A stretch of DNA of 64,000 nt, taken from NCBI RefSeq assembly GCF_001620055.1, contig NZ_LQGY01000004.1:81386-145385 (forward strand), written 5' to 3'. Position 1 is the stretch's first letter; the number at the start of each line of letters is the position of its first letter. The notes under the pieces are model-generated. The model saw only the letters and a program-made list of their open reading frames with translations, was not told where the DNA came from and did no database searches. Source of the stretch: Agromyces sp. NDB4Y10. GTDB lineage: Bacteria; Actinomycetota; Actinomycetes; Actinomycetales; Microbacteriaceae. The translations under genes and the position numbers were made by a program. Positions 24,914 to 35,975 of this stretch are shown here, one piece after another.

Positions 24914-27310
24914 GTGCGCCGCCACGACCTGCGCCTCCTGCCCGCCGCGATCGTCGCATGGGCGGCCGCGTGGCTGGCGACGGGGGTGCCGGATGATGGG
25001 ATCCCGGTGTGGTGCCTGCCGGTCCTGTGCTGGCTCCTCGCCGGGCTCGTGCTCGCCGCGGCGATCATCGCCGAGCGACGACGCGGGTTCTGGCGGCCGG
25101 AGATATCGGGTCGGTCGGGGGAGACGCCGGGGCAGCGCGCGCGGGTGCGCCGTCTCGCGCATCGATGGTCGACCCATATCGCCCTCGCGGCCGCGTGCGC
25201 CGGCGTCGCCGCGACCTCCGCCGGCATCGCGCTGGCTGGGCGCGAGACGGGCACGCTGTCCGAGGCTGCGGCGTCGCGCACCTGGGTCGAGGTCGAGATG
25301 CGCCTGGAGTCGGCGGCTCGCCCGTCCGTTCCGGCGCCATGGGAGGAGGGCTCGAGCAGTTGGCGGGCACCCGCGACGGTGACCGCGGTGGACGGGCGGT
25401 CGCACCGGCCCGTTCGCGTCGAAGCGGTGGTGTCGGGGTCCCCGTCCGTGCCGGGCTTCGGCACGACGCACCTCGTCCGGGTCCGGGCGACCGCCCTGCC
25501 CGCCGCGGACCGCGAGGCCTTCCGGTTGCGCGGCGAGCTCCTCGAGTCGGGCGGGGCGCCGTTCCTCGTCGGGTGGACCCATCCGCTCCGGGCGGGCCTC
25601 GCGGACGCCGCCGATCGACTGGGCGGCGACGGCGGTGCCCTCGTGCCGGGGCTCGCCATCGGCGACACGTCGGCCGTCTCCGACGAGCTCCGGGAGGCCA
25701 TGACCGTCGCCTCGCTGACCCACCTCACGGCCGTCTCGGGAGCGAACTGCGCGATCGTCACGGCGGCCGTGTTCTGGGCGGCCGGCAGGGCGGGCGCGCC
25801 GCGTCCGCTGCGGATCGGGATCGCGTTGGCCGCGCTCGCGGGGTTCGTCCTGCTCGTGACACCCGAGTCCAGCGTCGTGCGCGCCGCGGTCATGGCGGTC
25901 GTCGTGCTGGTCGCGCTGGGCGTGGGCCGGTCCGGCGGAGGAGCGTCGGCCCTCGCCGTGGCCGCGGTGGTCCTCCTGGCGATCGACCCCTGGTACGCCC
26001 GCGACTTCGGCTTCGCCCTGTCCGTGTGCGCCACCGGAGGGCTCATCCTGCTCTCCGGACCGCTCGGTGCGCGACTGTCGCGCTGGATGCCGCGGCCGGT
26101 CGCCGTGATGACCGCCATCCCGCTCGCCGCGCAGCTGGCGTGCCAGCCGGTGCTGATCCTGCTCGAACCGTCCATGCCGGTCTACGGCGTGCCCGCGAAC
26201 CTCCTCGCCGCGCCCGCAGCTCCCGTCGCGACGGTCGCCGGGCTCGTCGGGTGCCTCATCCTCCCCGTCCTGCCCTCCGTCGGCTTCGCGGCGCTGCAGG
26301 TCGCGTGGCTGCCTGCGACGTGGATCGCGCTGCTCGCGCACGGCGTCGATCGGCTCCCGGTCACCTCCCTGCCGTGGATGCCCGATGCGCCGGGCGCAGC
26401 GCTGTGCGCGGTCGGGGTGGCGGCCGGGCTGGTCGCGGCCATCCGTGCTGGCACCCGGGTGCGGACGGTGGCCGCAGTGATCCTGATCGTGTCGGTCGCA
26501 CTCCCGCTCGGAGCGGCGGCCGGTCGGCCCGTGGTCGCGCGAGCGGTGCTCCCCGCAGACTGGGAACTGGTGCAGTGCGACGTCGGCCAGGGCGACGCCG
26601 TGCTCGTCCGCGATGGCGATGCGGTCATGCTGGTCGATGCCGGCGCGGAACCGGCGGCGCTCGCCCGCTGCCTCGACCTGACCGGCGTCGACCGTCTCGA
26701 CCTTGCGGTCATCACGCACTGGGATGCGGATCACGCGGGCGGCGTCGAGGCGATCGCCGGTCGGGTCGACGTCGTCCTGCACGGCCCGCTCGACGGGGCC
26801 AGGTCGAGCCGGGCGCTCGACCCGCTCGTCCGCGGCGGGGCCGAGGCGGTCGAGGTCGGCGCGGGCGCCTCCGGTGCACTCGGGCGGGCCCACTGGCGGG
26901 TGCTGTGGCCTCCGCCGCGCACCGAGCCCGGCAACGATGCGAGCGTGGTGATCGACCTGCGCACAGCGCGATACCGGGCCGTCTTCCTCGGCGACCTCGG
27001 AGAGACGGCGCAGGAGCGGCTGCGCCGCGACCATCCGATCGGCTCGGCCGACCTCGTGAAGGTCGCCCACCACGGCAGCGCCGACCAGAGCAGCGAGCTC
27101 TACCGCCAACTGCGGGCCCCGGTCGGCCTCGTCGGCGTCGGCGCCGACAACGGGTACGGGCACCCGACCGATTCGCTCCTGGACCTGCTCGACGAGGCCG
27201 GGACCCACGTGATCCGAAGCGATCGGTCGGGCACCGCGGCGCTCGTGGCGATCGAGGGCGGGTTCGCCGTGTGGACCGAGCGTGCGGATCAGGTCGGTGG
27301 TGATCCGTAG
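24914..27310 (+). CDS. comEC: ComEC/Rec2 family DNA translocation channel
   Basis: The 798-residue protein would carry single-stranded DNA across the membrane. It has N-terminal helices, an OB-fold-like region (about 110-220), the Competence domain with many helices (about 240-510, HLTAVSGANCAIVTAAVFW) and a C-terminal metallo-beta-lactamase domain (about 545-798) with ITHWDADHAGGVEA, VFLGDLGETAQ and VKVAHHGSADQSS, close to the metal-binding motifs of the family. GTG at 24914 follows the comEA stop directly. Confidence 0.94.
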   Translation: MRRHDLRLLPAAIVAWAAAWLATGVPDDGIPVWCLPVLCWLLAGLVLAAAIIAERRRGFWRPEISGRSGETPGQRARVRRLAHRWSTHIALAAACAGVAATSAGIALAGRETGTLSEAAASRTWVEVEMRLESAARPSVPAPWEEGSSSWRAPATVTAVDGRSHRPVRVEAVVSGSPSVPGFGTTHLVRVRATALPAADREAFRLRGELLESGGAPFLVGWTHPLRAGLADAADRLGGDGGALVPGLAIGDTSAVSDELREAMTVASLTHLTAVSGANCAIVTAAVFWAAGRAGAPRPLRIGIALAALAGFVLLVTPESSVVRAAVMAVVVLVALGVGRSGGGASALAVAAVVLLAIDPWYARDFGFALSVCATGGLILLSGPLGARLSRWMPRPVAVMTAIPLAAQLACQPVLILLEPSMPVYGVPANLLAAPAAPVATVAGLVGCLILPVLPSVGFAALQVAWLPATWIALLAHGVDRLPVTSLPWMPDAPGAALCAVGVAAGLVAAIRAGTRVRTVAAVILIVSVALPLGAAAGRPVVARAVLPADWELVQCDVGQGDAVLVRDGDAVMLVDAGAEPAALARCLDLTGVDRLDLAVITHWDADHAGGVEAIAGRVDVVLHGPLDGARSSRALDPLVRGGAEAVEVGAGASGALGRAHWRVLWPPPRTEPGNDASVVIDLRTARYRAVFLGDLGETAQERLRRDHPIGSADLVKVAHHGSADQSSELYRQLRAPVGLVGVGADNGYGHPTDSLLDLLDEAGTHVIRSDRSGTAALVAIEGGFAVWTERADQVGGDP

Positions 27311-27339
27311 ACTGGTGCGGCACATCGGAGGGAGCGCAC

Positions 27340-28356
27340 GTGGCGGCACGCGGAGGCACGGCGAAGTCCAAGGCGGCGATCCCGCAACTCGCTTGGAGCG
27401 CCGTTCGACCGGCGCCGGTGGTCCTGGTCTCGGGCGGGGAGGAGGTACTCGCCGAACGGGCCGTCGCGATGCTCCGCGACACCCTCCGCGACGAGGACCC
27501 GGCGCTCGAGGTGAGCGACCTCGAAGCCGACGGCTATCGACGCGGCGAACTGCTCACGCTCGCCAGCCCCTCGCTCTTCGGCGAACCCCGGCTGATCCGA
27601 GTGGCCGCAGTCGAACGCTCGACCGACGACTTCCTCGTCGACGCGCTCGAGTACCTCGAGGCGCCCGCCGAGGGCACCGTCGTCGTGCTGCGGCACCGCA
27701 GCGGCACCCGGGGCAAGAAGCTCCTCGACGCCATCCGAGCCGGCACCGGCGGCGGCATCGAGATCGTCTGCGCCGAGCTCAAGCGCGACGCCGACAAGCA
27801 GGACTTCGCGGCGGCCGAGTTCAAGCTCGCGGGCCGCAGGATCGCGCCGGCCGCGTTGCGCGCGCTCGTCGCGGCGTTCAGCGACGACCTCGGGGAGCTC
27901 GCCGCGGCCTGCCGGCAGCTCATCGCCGATGTGCCCGGCGACGTCGACGAGGCCACGGTCGCCAAGTACTACGGCGGCCGCGTCGAGACCACCGCGTTCA
28001 CGGTCGCGGACTCGGCCATCGCGGGGCGCCACGGCGACGCGATCATCGCCCTGCGGCACGCGCTCGACTCGGGCGCCGACCCGGTCCCGATCGTCGCCGC
28101 GTTCGCCATGAAGATCCGCACGATGGCCAAGGTCGCCGGCGCGCGCGGCGCGGCGGCCTCCTCGCTAGGGCTCGCGCCGTGGCAGGTCGACCGGGCGCGC
28201 CGGGACCTTCAGGGCTGGGATGACGAGGGCCTGGGCGCGGCCATCGAGGCCCTCGCCGCTGCGGATGCCGCCGTGAAGGGTGCCGAGCGCGACCCGGTGT
28301 TCGCGCTGGAGCGTCTCGTCGGCGTGATCAGCGCCCGCGGGCGCGCCCTCGCCTGA
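27340..28356 (+). CDS. holA: DNA polymerase III subunit delta
   Basis: The clamp-loader subunit that opens the sliding clamp has 338 residues in the family range. Visible are the N-terminal VVLVSGGEEVLAERAV (nucleotide-fold start without a true Walker A), SLFGEPRLIRVAAVE, KYYGGRVETTAFTVADSAIAG and the C-terminal helical collar with AFAMKIRTMAKVAGARG. GTG follows GGAGGGA by 6 bases. It lies 29 bases after comEC and probably shares its transcript, with a TAGACT box at 27308 as a possible extra promoter. Confidence 0.94.
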   Translation: MAARGGTAKSKAAIPQLAWSAVRPAPVVLVSGGEEVLAERAVAMLRDTLRDEDPALEVSDLEADGYRRGELLTLASPSLFGEPRLIRVAAVERSTDDFLVDALEYLEAPAEGTVVVLRHRSGTRGKKLLDAIRAGTGGGIEIVCAELKRDADKQDFAAAEFKLAGRRIAPAALRALVAAFSDDLGELAAACRQLIADVPGDVDEATVAKYYGGRVETTAFTVADSAIAGRHGDAIIALRHALDSGADPVPIVAAFAMKIRTMAKVAGARGAAASSLGLAPWQVDRARRDLQGWDDEGLGAAIEALAAADAAVKGAERDPVFALERLVGVISARGRALA

Positions 28357-28366
28357 CGACGCCCGT

Positions 28367-28400
28367 CGCGGGCACACGCCCTCGCCGCGGGCACACGCCC
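28367..28400 (+). repeat. Two tandem copies of a 15-base direct repeat after holA
   Basis: CGCGGGCACACGCCC occurs at 28367-28381 and 28386-28400, period 19. Each copy can form a small GGGC-ACAC-GCCC hairpin. They lie between the holA stop and the terminator at 28428. Confidence 0.6.
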
Positions 28401-28427
28401 GTGCAAGGCCCGTCTCGGGCGGGAACG

Positions 28428-28466
28428 CCGAAGGGCCCCGCACCGTCTCCGGTGGGGGCCCTTCGG
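28428..28466. terminator. Bidirectional terminator between holA and rpsT
   Basis: CCGAAGGGCCCC (28428-28439) pairs perfectly with GGGGCCCTTCGG (28455-28466), and the inside adds CACCG/CGGTG around a TCTC loop. The stem has about 17 pairs with one bulged G. It sits between the convergent holA and rpsT genes. Confidence 0.85.
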
Positions 28467-28483
28467 TCGAGTGCGGCGGTCGC

Positions 28484-28744
28484 TCAGAGCGCGGCGACCT
28501 GCTTCGCGATGGCCGACTTGCGGTTCGCGGCCTGGTTCTTGTGGATGACGCCCTTGCTCACGGCCTTGTCGAGCTTGCGGGTCGCGACGCGGAGGGCCGC
28601 GGTGGCCTTCTCCTTGTCGCCCTCGGCGATGGCCTTGCGGGTCGCGGTGATGACGGTCTTGAGCTCGCTCTTCACGGCCTTGTTGCGCTCCTGCGCCTTC
28701 AGGTTGGTGCGGATGCGCTTGATCTGCGACTTGATGTTTGCCAC
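28484..28744 (-). CDS. rpsT: 30S ribosomal protein S20
   Basis: S20 binds 16S rRNA early in 30S assembly. The 86 residues ([16 protein letters not shown] at the start, [16 protein letters not shown] near the end) match the usual 86-88. The GTG start at 28744 gives the canonical N terminus ANIKSQIKR; the frame is open far upstream only as a shadow of the hydrolase gene. A leader of about 100 bases precedes it; S20 is autogenously controlled in E. coli, which has not been tested here. Confidence 0.97.
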   Translation of the reverse strand: MANIKSQIKRIRTNLKAQERNKAVKSELKTVITATRKAIAEGDKEKATAALRVATRKLDKAVSKGVIHKNQAANRKSAIAKQVAAL

Positions 28745-28851
28745 GTGGTTCGTCTTTCGTGTGTTCTGCGGGTACCGGAGTTGCCGCAATCGGTAGAGGG
28801 GCCGTCGCGGCGCATCGTGCGGGGTGGGACCCACACGCAAGCCAACAGGCA

Positions 28852-28881
28852 ACGATACCAGTTCGCCCGGCACGACGCCAA
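28852..28881 (-). promoter_or_regulatory. Possible rpsT promoter
   Basis: On the minus strand TTGGCG (28881-28876) and TATCGT (28857-28852) are 18 bases apart. Transcription would start about 100 bases before the rpsT GTG. The boxes are imperfect. Confidence 0.4.
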
Positions 28882-28893
28882 AGCGCGCGGCCG

Positions 28894-29646
28894 TCAGACG
28901 GGCGCGCGCGAGGCGTCCCGCCGGGCGGCGCGCAGCTCGAGCTCCGCCACGACGCCGAGGATCGTCGCGGTGAACTCCGCCGGTCGCACCAGGCTCACGA
29001 GGTGCGTCGCCCCCTCGACGTGGATCAGGTGCCCGTCGCGGGCGGCGCGAAGCAAGCGGCGCTCCTCGATCCGGAAGTGGTCGTACCTCCCGTTCACGAA
29101 CCAGATCGGCACCTCGACGGCCGCGATCGACGCCTCGATGTCGAGCTCGGCGACCGCCCCGATCGCCGGCTGCATGACGTCGAGGGCCACGCCGCCCGCG
29201 ACCACGTCCTCGACCGCGGCCGGCGGCAGGAACAGCCGCGCCATGGTGTCGTTCAGCCATCGGCCGCGGTCGGGCAGCCGCCGGATCACGGCGGCCAGTG
29301 CCAGGTACCCCCGCAACCCGGCACCGCGGGGCCGGGTGCCGCAGGACGCGGCCACGAGCCCGTCGAGCCGGTGCGGATGCCGCGCCGCGTACTCGATCGC
29401 GAGGTACCCGCCGAGGCTCAGCCCCACGAGCAGGCGCGGCGACCGCGGGTCGGCATCGGCGAGCGCCTCGTCGATCGCGCGCATCGCGTCGTCCAGCGTG
29501 AACGCCTGGTCGAGGCGCGCGCCGTGGCCGGGCAGGTCGACGGGGACCACCTCGATGTCGTGTCGCGCGAGGCGCGCGACCTGCCCGCGCCACATCGTCG
29601 CCGACGTGCGGATACCGTGGACGAGGACGACGCGGGCGCGCGGCAT
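28894..29646 (-). CDS. Alpha/beta hydrolase
   Basis: A 250-residue alpha/beta-hydrolase fold protein. It shows [14 protein letters not shown] (oxyanion region, about 6-19), the nucleophile elbow [18 protein letters not shown] (Ser near 92), and a likely catalytic His in [17 protein letters not shown] near the C terminus. The substrate cannot be told. It starts 3 bases after the response regulator stop, so it is the third gene of an operon with the histidine kinase and regulator at 29650-31499. Confidence 0.88.
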   Translation of the reverse strand: MPRARVVLVHGIRTSATMWRGQVARLARHDIEVVPVDLPGHGARLDQAFTLDDAMRAIDEALADADPRSPRLLVGLSLGGYLAIEYAARHPHRLDGLVAASCGTRPRGAGLRGYLALAAVIRRLPDRGRWLNDTMARLFLPPAAVEDVVAGGVALDVMQPAIGAVAELDIEASIAAVEVPIWFVNGRYDHFRIEERRLLRAARDGHLIHVEGATHLVSLVRPAEFTATILGVVAELELRAARRDASRAPV

Positions 29647-29649
29647 CCG

Positions 29650-30276
29650 TCAGCCCGCCCGGATCGCGCCGAGTTCGCGCGCCTTCGCGACGGCGGCGGT
29701 GCGCGAACCCACGCCGAGCTTGGTGAAGATGTGCACGAGGTGCGACTTCACGGTCGCCTCGCTGAGGAAGAGCGCCTGGCCGATCTCGCGGTTCGTGCTG
29801 CCCGCCGCGACCAGCGCGAGCACCTCCGCCTCCCGTACGGTGAGCCGCTGGTCGGCGCTGCGCTGCGACGCGTCGAGTCGTGAGGCCACCGCGGGCGCGA
29901 GTGCCGACTCGCCGGCGGCGGCGGCACGGATGGCGGCGACGAGCTCGCCGGGCGGGGCGTCCTTCAGCAGGTAGCCGCTCGCGCCGGCTTCGATCGCGCC
30001 GAGGATGTCGGCGTCGGTGTCGTAGTTCGTGAGTACGAGCACGCGGGGTGCGCCGGGAGTGGCGCGGATCCGCCGGGTGGCGTCGACGCCCTGCAGTCGC
30101 CCGGGGAACTGGAGGTCCATGAGCACGAGGTCGACGCCCGGCGTCATCGCGAGCGAGACCGCCTCCTCGGCCGTGGACGCCTCGGCGACCACGCGCAGGT
30201 CGGGTTCGGCCTCGAGCAGCGCGCGCATGCCCGCTCGGACGACGGGATGGTCGTCGCTCAGGACGAGCCGGATCAT
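29650..30276 (-). CDS. Response regulator, NarL/LuxR type
   Basis: The 208-residue regulator has a receiver domain (about 1-120) with the acidic pair in [12 protein letters not shown], phospho-acceptor Asp in [12 protein letters not shown] (near 54) and Lys in [12 protein letters not shown], then a LuxR helix-turn-helix (about 145-205, [32 protein letters not shown]). The ATG at 30276 overlaps the kinase stop by 4 bases, so the two are coupled. Targets are unknown; the downstream hydrolase is a candidate. Confidence 0.93.
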   Translation of the reverse strand: MIRLVLSDDHPVVRAGMRALLEAEPDLRVVAEASTAEEAVSLAMTPGVDLVLMDLQFPGRLQGVDATRRIRATPGAPRVLVLTNYDTDADILGAIEAGASGYLLKDAPPGELVAAIRAAAAGESALAPAVASRLDASQRSADQRLTVREAEVLALVAAGSTNREIGQALFLSEATVKSHLVHIFTKLGVGSRTAAVAKARELGAIRAG

Positions 30277-31499
30277 GCCGTCACCGCCGGGATGCGCACC
30301 GACAGCGCCGTGCCGCCGCCGGGAGAGGACTCGACGTCGGCCGAGCCGCCGAGCGCCTCGGCCCGCTGCCGGATGGCGCGCAGCCCGAACGAGGCGCCGG
30401 CGGAGCCCTCGGGTTCCAGTCCGGCCGGGTCGAAGCCGATGCCGTTGTCGACGACGTCGAGCGCGACCTCGTCGCCGAGGTAGCTGAGCGTGAGCTCGGC
30501 CCTGGCGGCATCCGCGTGCTTGACGACGTTGGAGAGCGAGCCCTGGGCGATGCGCAGCAGGGTCGCCTCGATCGACATGGGGAGGGCCACCGGGTGCCCG
30601 CTCAGCGAGAACGAGACCCGGGTGCGCGACCCCGACTGGGCTGCCTGCTCGTTGGTGGCCTCGGCGAGCCGGCGGAGCGCTGCCGGCAGCGTCTGCTCGT
30701 CGAGGGCGGGCGGCGTGAGCTCCCGGATGAAGCGCCGCGTCTCTTGCAGGTTGTCGGCGGCGGTCTCGCGGGCGAGCCGGAGCTTGTCGCGCACGGCGCT
30801 GTCGTGCACGTCGCGCTCGGCGGCGTGCAGCAGCATCTGGATCGAGGAGAGGCCCTGGGCCACCGTGTCGTGGATCTCGCGCGCGATCCGCTCGCGTTCG
30901 GCGAGCGTGCCCGCCTCGCGGCTGGCCGCGGCGAGCTCCTCGCGCGTGGCGAGCAGGTCGAGGATGAGCGACTGGCGCTCGCGCGACTCCACCGCCATGG
31001 CCCGGTACCCGAGTCCGATGATCACGGCGACGCCCGCGGAGATGAACGGCCCGAGGATGCTGCCCACCTCGAATCCGAGGTGGGAGGTCGTGCTCCACAC
31101 GCTGAGCAGGAAGGTCACGGCGACGAGCGGCACGGCGTAGCGCGCGGGCAGCACGTGGAGTTCGAGGAAGAACAGCGGGAACGCCAGGAACGCGGCATCC
31201 GGGGTGAGCGCACCCAGCCCGAGCCACAGCCCCAGCAGCATGACGAGCCAGGCCGCGCGCATCCAGGGCGTGACGACCTGGTGGGCGGTGACGACGCCGA
31301 CGGCGTAGGTGCCGATGAAGGCGATCGAGAGGATGGCGATCGCCACCCGCTGCTCGCCGCCGGTGATCACCGCACGGGCGACGACGAAGAGCGTGAGGCC
31401 GACCACGAGGACGTGCAGGCCCACGCGGAGCGACGTGAACACGGGACGGAGCGCCGACGGCTGCACCCGTCCGACGAGTGGGGCATCGAGCACGGTCAT
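30273..31499 (-). CDS. Sensor histidine kinase, HisKA_3 type
   Basis: The 408-residue kinase has about six N-terminal membrane helices (about 20-165) with little outside the membrane, then [19 protein letters not shown] with phospho-accepting His210, and a HATPase domain (about 300-405) with [11 protein letters not shown] and [18 protein letters not shown]. The ATG at 31499 precedes [15 protein letters not shown]; the frame is open upstream only opposite lepA. A short cytoplasmic linker joins helices and DHp domain, as in intramembrane-type sensors. The gene is divergent from lepA (79 bases apart). Confidence 0.92.
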   Translation of the reverse strand: MTVLDAPLVGRVQPSALRPVFTSLRVGLHVLVVGLTLFVVARAVITGGEQRVAIAILSIAFIGTYAVGVVTAHQVVTPWMRAAWLVMLLGLWLGLGALTPDAAFLAFPLFFLELHVLPARYAVPLVAVTFLLSVWSTTSHLGFEVGSILGPFISAGVAVIIGLGYRAMAVESRERQSLILDLLATREELAAASREAGTLAERERIAREIHDTVAQGLSSIQMLLHAAERDVHDSAVRDKLRLARETAADNLQETRRFIRELTPPALDEQTLPAALRRLAEATNEQAAQSGSRTRVSFSLSGHPVALPMSIEATLLRIAQGSLSNVVKHADAARAELTLSYLGDEVALDVVDNGIGFDPAGLEPEGSAGASFGLRAIRQRAEALGGSADVESSPGGGTALSVRIPAVTA

Positions 31500-31578
31500 G
31501 GTGCGATTCAGCGTAGTCCCGGGGCCCCGGAGCGGCATCCGTCGAAAGTGGGATCGCCCGCATGGGAGAATCGTCGGG

Positions 31579-33435
<1,857 letters not shown>

Positions 33436-33453
33436 CGCTCAGGCGCCATTTCG

Positions 33454-33459
33454 TAGAAT
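33454..33459 (+). promoter_or_regulatory. -10 box (TAGAAT) of the DUF1990 gene, leaderless
   Basis: TAGAAT ends 6 bases before the ATG at 33466, so the transcript would start on the ATG. Confidence 0.55.
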
Positions 33460-33465
33460 CGACGG

Positions 33466-34113
33466 ATGACTCGACGCAGCACGTTCACCGACCAGTCGGT
33501 GACCTACGGCGCGATCGGCGCCACGCTCGATCCCGACCTGCTGCGGTACCCGCCCTCCGGGTTCCGCCCGGCCGAGGACTCGGTGAAGCTCGGTTCCGGC
33601 CGCGAGCGCTTCGACCGCGCCGCCGAGGAGCTCATGACCTGGGGCGTCCAGAAGGGCGCCGGGTTCGAGGTGGCCGAGGTCGCTCCGGGCACGGGCGCGC
33701 AGTACACGGGCATCGCGTACGACGCCGACGGCTCGCCCCTGACGGAGCAGCCGACCGCGCGGGCCGAGCAGCGCTTCGCCGCCGACGGCACGCCGTTCGT
33801 GTCGGCGGGCATGACCGCGGTGCTCCGTCGCCGCGAGCGGTTCCGCACCCGCGTGGTGCCGGTGCTCGTGGTCTACGTGGTCGACGAGCCGGGCCGCATC
33901 GGCTTCGCCTACGGCACCACCGGAGAGTCGCCCGAGCACGGCGAGGAGGCGTTCGTCCTCGAGCACCGCGACGACGACAGCGTGTGGCTCACCATCCGCT
34001 CGGCGCTCGAGCCCAGGGGCGGCATCCACCGCCTGCTCGCGCCCCTCGTGCGTCGTCGCCGGCGTGAGCTCACCCGCGCCGAGCTCCGCGCGCTGCACCC
34101 CGCGTACACCTGA
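33466..34113 (+). CDS. DUF1990 family protein
   Basis: The 215-residue protein matches the DUF1990 family, small soluble proteins found in actinomycetes and plants, of unknown biochemical role. Seen are YGAIGATLDPDLLRYPPSGFRP at the start, ERFDRAAEELMTWGVQKGAGF, VLVVYVVDEPGRIGFAYGTTGESPEHGEEAFVLEH and a basic C terminus. It lies between lepA and hemW; hemW starts just after its stop, so the two are probably co-transcribed. Confidence 0.8.
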   Translation: MTRRSTFTDQSVTYGAIGATLDPDLLRYPPSGFRPAEDSVKLGSGRERFDRAAEELMTWGVQKGAGFEVAEVAPGTGAQYTGIAYDADGSPLTEQPTARAEQRFAADGTPFVSAGMTAVLRRRERFRTRVVPVLVVYVVDEPGRIGFAYGTTGESPEHGEEAFVLEHRDDDSVWLTIRSALEPRGGIHRLLAPLVRRRRRELTRAELRALHPAYT

Positions 34114-34114
34114 C

Positions 34115-35350
34115 GTGGCCGGTCCGCTCCCGATCGCCGATCCCGCTCCCGCTGACGGCCTGCTGCCCGCGACGGCGGTGACGGATGCCGCGACGCGCGC
34201 CTTCGGCCTGTACGTCCACGTGCCGTTCTGCCGGGTGCGCTGCGGCTACTGCGACTTCAACACGTACACGGCGGGGGAGCTGCGCGGCGTCAGCCAGGCG
34301 CAGTACGCCGACCAGGCCGTCGACGAGATCCGGCTCGCGGGTCGCGTGCTCGCGGCATCCGGCGCACCGGACCGACCCGCCCAGACCGTGTTCTTCGGCG
34401 GCGGCACGCCCACGATGCTGCCTGCGACCGATCTGGTGCGCATGTTGCGCGGCATCCGCGACGAGTTCGGCCTCGCGAGCGGCGCCGAAGTGACCACCGA
34501 GGCCAATCCGGACTCGGTGGGACCGGAGGACCTGCAGCGCCTCGCCGAGGGCGGGTTCACCCGCATCTCGTTCGGCATGCAGTCCGCCGTGCCGCACGTG
34601 CTCGCCGCGCTCGACCGCACGCACGACCCCGCCCGCGTACCGCTCGTCGTCGGCTGGGCGCGCGACGCCGGGCTCGACGTGAGCCTCGACCTCATCTACG
34701 GCACGCCGGGGGAGTCGCTCGACGACTGGCGCACCAGCGTCGAGTCGGTGCTCGCCGAACGACCCGACCACGTCAGCGCCTACGCGCTCATCGTGGAGGA
34801 CGGCACGAAGCTCGCCCGGCAGCTGCGTCGCGGCGAACTGCCGGCGTTCGACGACGACCTCACTGCCGACATGTACGAGCTGGCCGACGAGCGGTTCGCT
34901 GCGGCCGGGTACGAGTGGTACGAGGTGTCGAACTGGGCGACGGATGCCGCGCACCGCTCCCGCCACAACCTCGGGTACTGGCGCGGCGACGACTGGTGGG
35001 GCGTCGGCCCCGGCGCCCACAGCCACGTCGGCGGTGTGCGGTGGTGGAATGCGAAGCACCCGGCGGCGTACGCCGAGCGCCTGGCGGCGGGCGTGTCGCC
35101 GGCAGTCGGGCGCGAGACGCTCGGCGCGGCGGCGCGCGAGACCGAGCGCGTGCTGCTCGGCACCCGGATCCGCGACGGGCTCGAGCTCGCCTCGCTGGGT
35201 GCCGGCGGTCGCCGCGAGGTCGCCGCGCTCATCGCCGACGGACTCGTGGACGCGAAGAACGCCCTCGCCGGGCGGCTCACGCTCACCCGGCGAGGGCGTC
35301 TGCTGGCGGACGCCGTCGTGCGGCGCCTGCTGTACTCGGTGATCGAGTAG
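34115..35350 (+). CDS. hemW: Radical SAM haem chaperone HemW
   Basis: A radical SAM protein long annotated as coproporphyrinogen oxidase and now known as a haem chaperone. The 411 residues begin with a short tail, then the cluster motif in VPFCRVRCGYCDFNTY (CxxxCxxC, about 37-44), FFGGGTPTMLP, TEANPDSVGPEDL, GMQSAVPHVLAALDR, DLIYGTPGES and the C-terminal HemN domain (RHNLGYWRGDDWWGVGPGAHSHV). The GTG at 34115 was chosen because it follows the DUF1990 stop by one base; upstream frame overlaps that gene. Confidence 0.94.
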   Translation: MAGPLPIADPAPADGLLPATAVTDAATRAFGLYVHVPFCRVRCGYCDFNTYTAGELRGVSQAQYADQAVDEIRLAGRVLAASGAPDRPAQTVFFGGGTPTMLPATDLVRMLRGIRDEFGLASGAEVTTEANPDSVGPEDLQRLAEGGFTRISFGMQSAVPHVLAALDRTHDPARVPLVVGWARDAGLDVSLDLIYGTPGESLDDWRTSVESVLAERPDHVSAYALIVEDGTKLARQLRRGELPAFDDDLTADMYELADERFAAAGYEWYEVSNWATDAAHRSRHNLGYWRGDDWWGVGPGAHSHVGGVRWWNAKHPAAYAERLAAGVSPAVGRETLGAAARETERVLLGTRIRDGLELASLGAGGRREVAALIADGLVDAKNALAGRLTLTRRGRLLADAVVRRLLYSVIE

Positions 35351-35362
35351 CGCCGAAGGCGC
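35350..35362. terminator. Short hairpin between hemW and the DUF4870 gene
   Basis: GCGCC-GAA-GGCGC lies at the hemW stop and 10 bases beyond the stop of the facing gene. A five-pair stem is short, so this is tentative. Confidence 0.3.
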
Positions 35363-35371
35363 GTACCGAGA

Positions 35372-35860
35372 TCAGCTCACGAACTTGATCGCGATCGGGT
35401 AGACGTAGGGCTGGCCCTGGTTCGCCTTCATCGCGGCGATGATGCCGAACACGATCGCGGCGACCCACGCGGCGAACAGGATCAGGAAGCCGATCAGCAC
35501 GAACGCGAGGACCCAGCCGACGACGTACGCGATGAGCAGCGTGATCTGGAAGTTCAGCGCGGTGGCCGAGTGCGCGCGGATGAACGCGCCGCGGTCCTTC
35601 AGCACCAGGTAGCCGATGAGCGGCGGCAGGAACCCGAACAGGATGCCGCCGATGTGGATCAGCGTGGCCCAGAGCCGCTGGTCGGGCGGGCTCATCTCCT
35701 GCGCTGCGGCGCCGTAGCCGGGGCCGCCCGCGGGCGGCGGGGTCGGGCCGCCGGGCGGCGGGGGAGGCGTGCTGCCTCCGGGAGGAGGCGGGGGCGTGCT
35801 GCCGCCGGGCGGCGGAGTGCTGGGCGGAGTGGGCGGGGTGGGAGGTGGTGCGTCGGACAT
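35372..35860 (-). CDS. DUF4870 membrane protein with proline/glycine-rich N terminus
   Basis: The 162-residue protein has a disordered N terminus (about 1-55) of repeated PPPGGSTPPPPP units, then the DUF4870 (Tic20-like) membrane part: LWATLIHIGGILFGFLPPLIGYLVLKDRGAFIRAHSATALNFQIT and two or three more helices. The ATG at 35860 with GGAGCC ahead was chosen; an upstream in-frame ATG lacks such a site. The family role is unknown. The next gene upstream is a shorter paralogue, pointing to a local duplication. Confidence 0.8.
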   Translation of the reverse strand: MSDAPPPTPPTPPSTPPPGGSTPPPPPGGSTPPPPPGGPTPPPAGGPGYGAAAQEMSPPDQRLWATLIHIGGILFGFLPPLIGYLVLKDRGAFIRAHSATALNFQITLLIAYVVGWVLAFVLIGFLILFAAWVAAIVFGIIAAMKANQGQPYVYPIAIKFVS

Positions 35861-35923
35861 GATGCTGGCTCCTTGGTCGGTCGCACGCCGTGTCGCGAGG
35901 CGTTTCTTCATGCTGGCACACGG

Positions 35924-35960
35924 CGACGCGCCGGTCGAGAGGTCTCGAACCGGCGCGTCG
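35924..35960 (-). terminator. Strong hairpin between the two DUF4870 genes
   Basis: CGACGCGCCGGT (35924-35935) pairs perfectly with ACCGGCGCGTCG (35949-35960), and the inside adds CGAGA/TCTCG. It lies 16 bases after the stop of the 35976-36365 gene on the minus strand, so it should end that transcript. Confidence 0.8.
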
Positions 35961-35975
35961 TGAGGAGCTGTGCGG

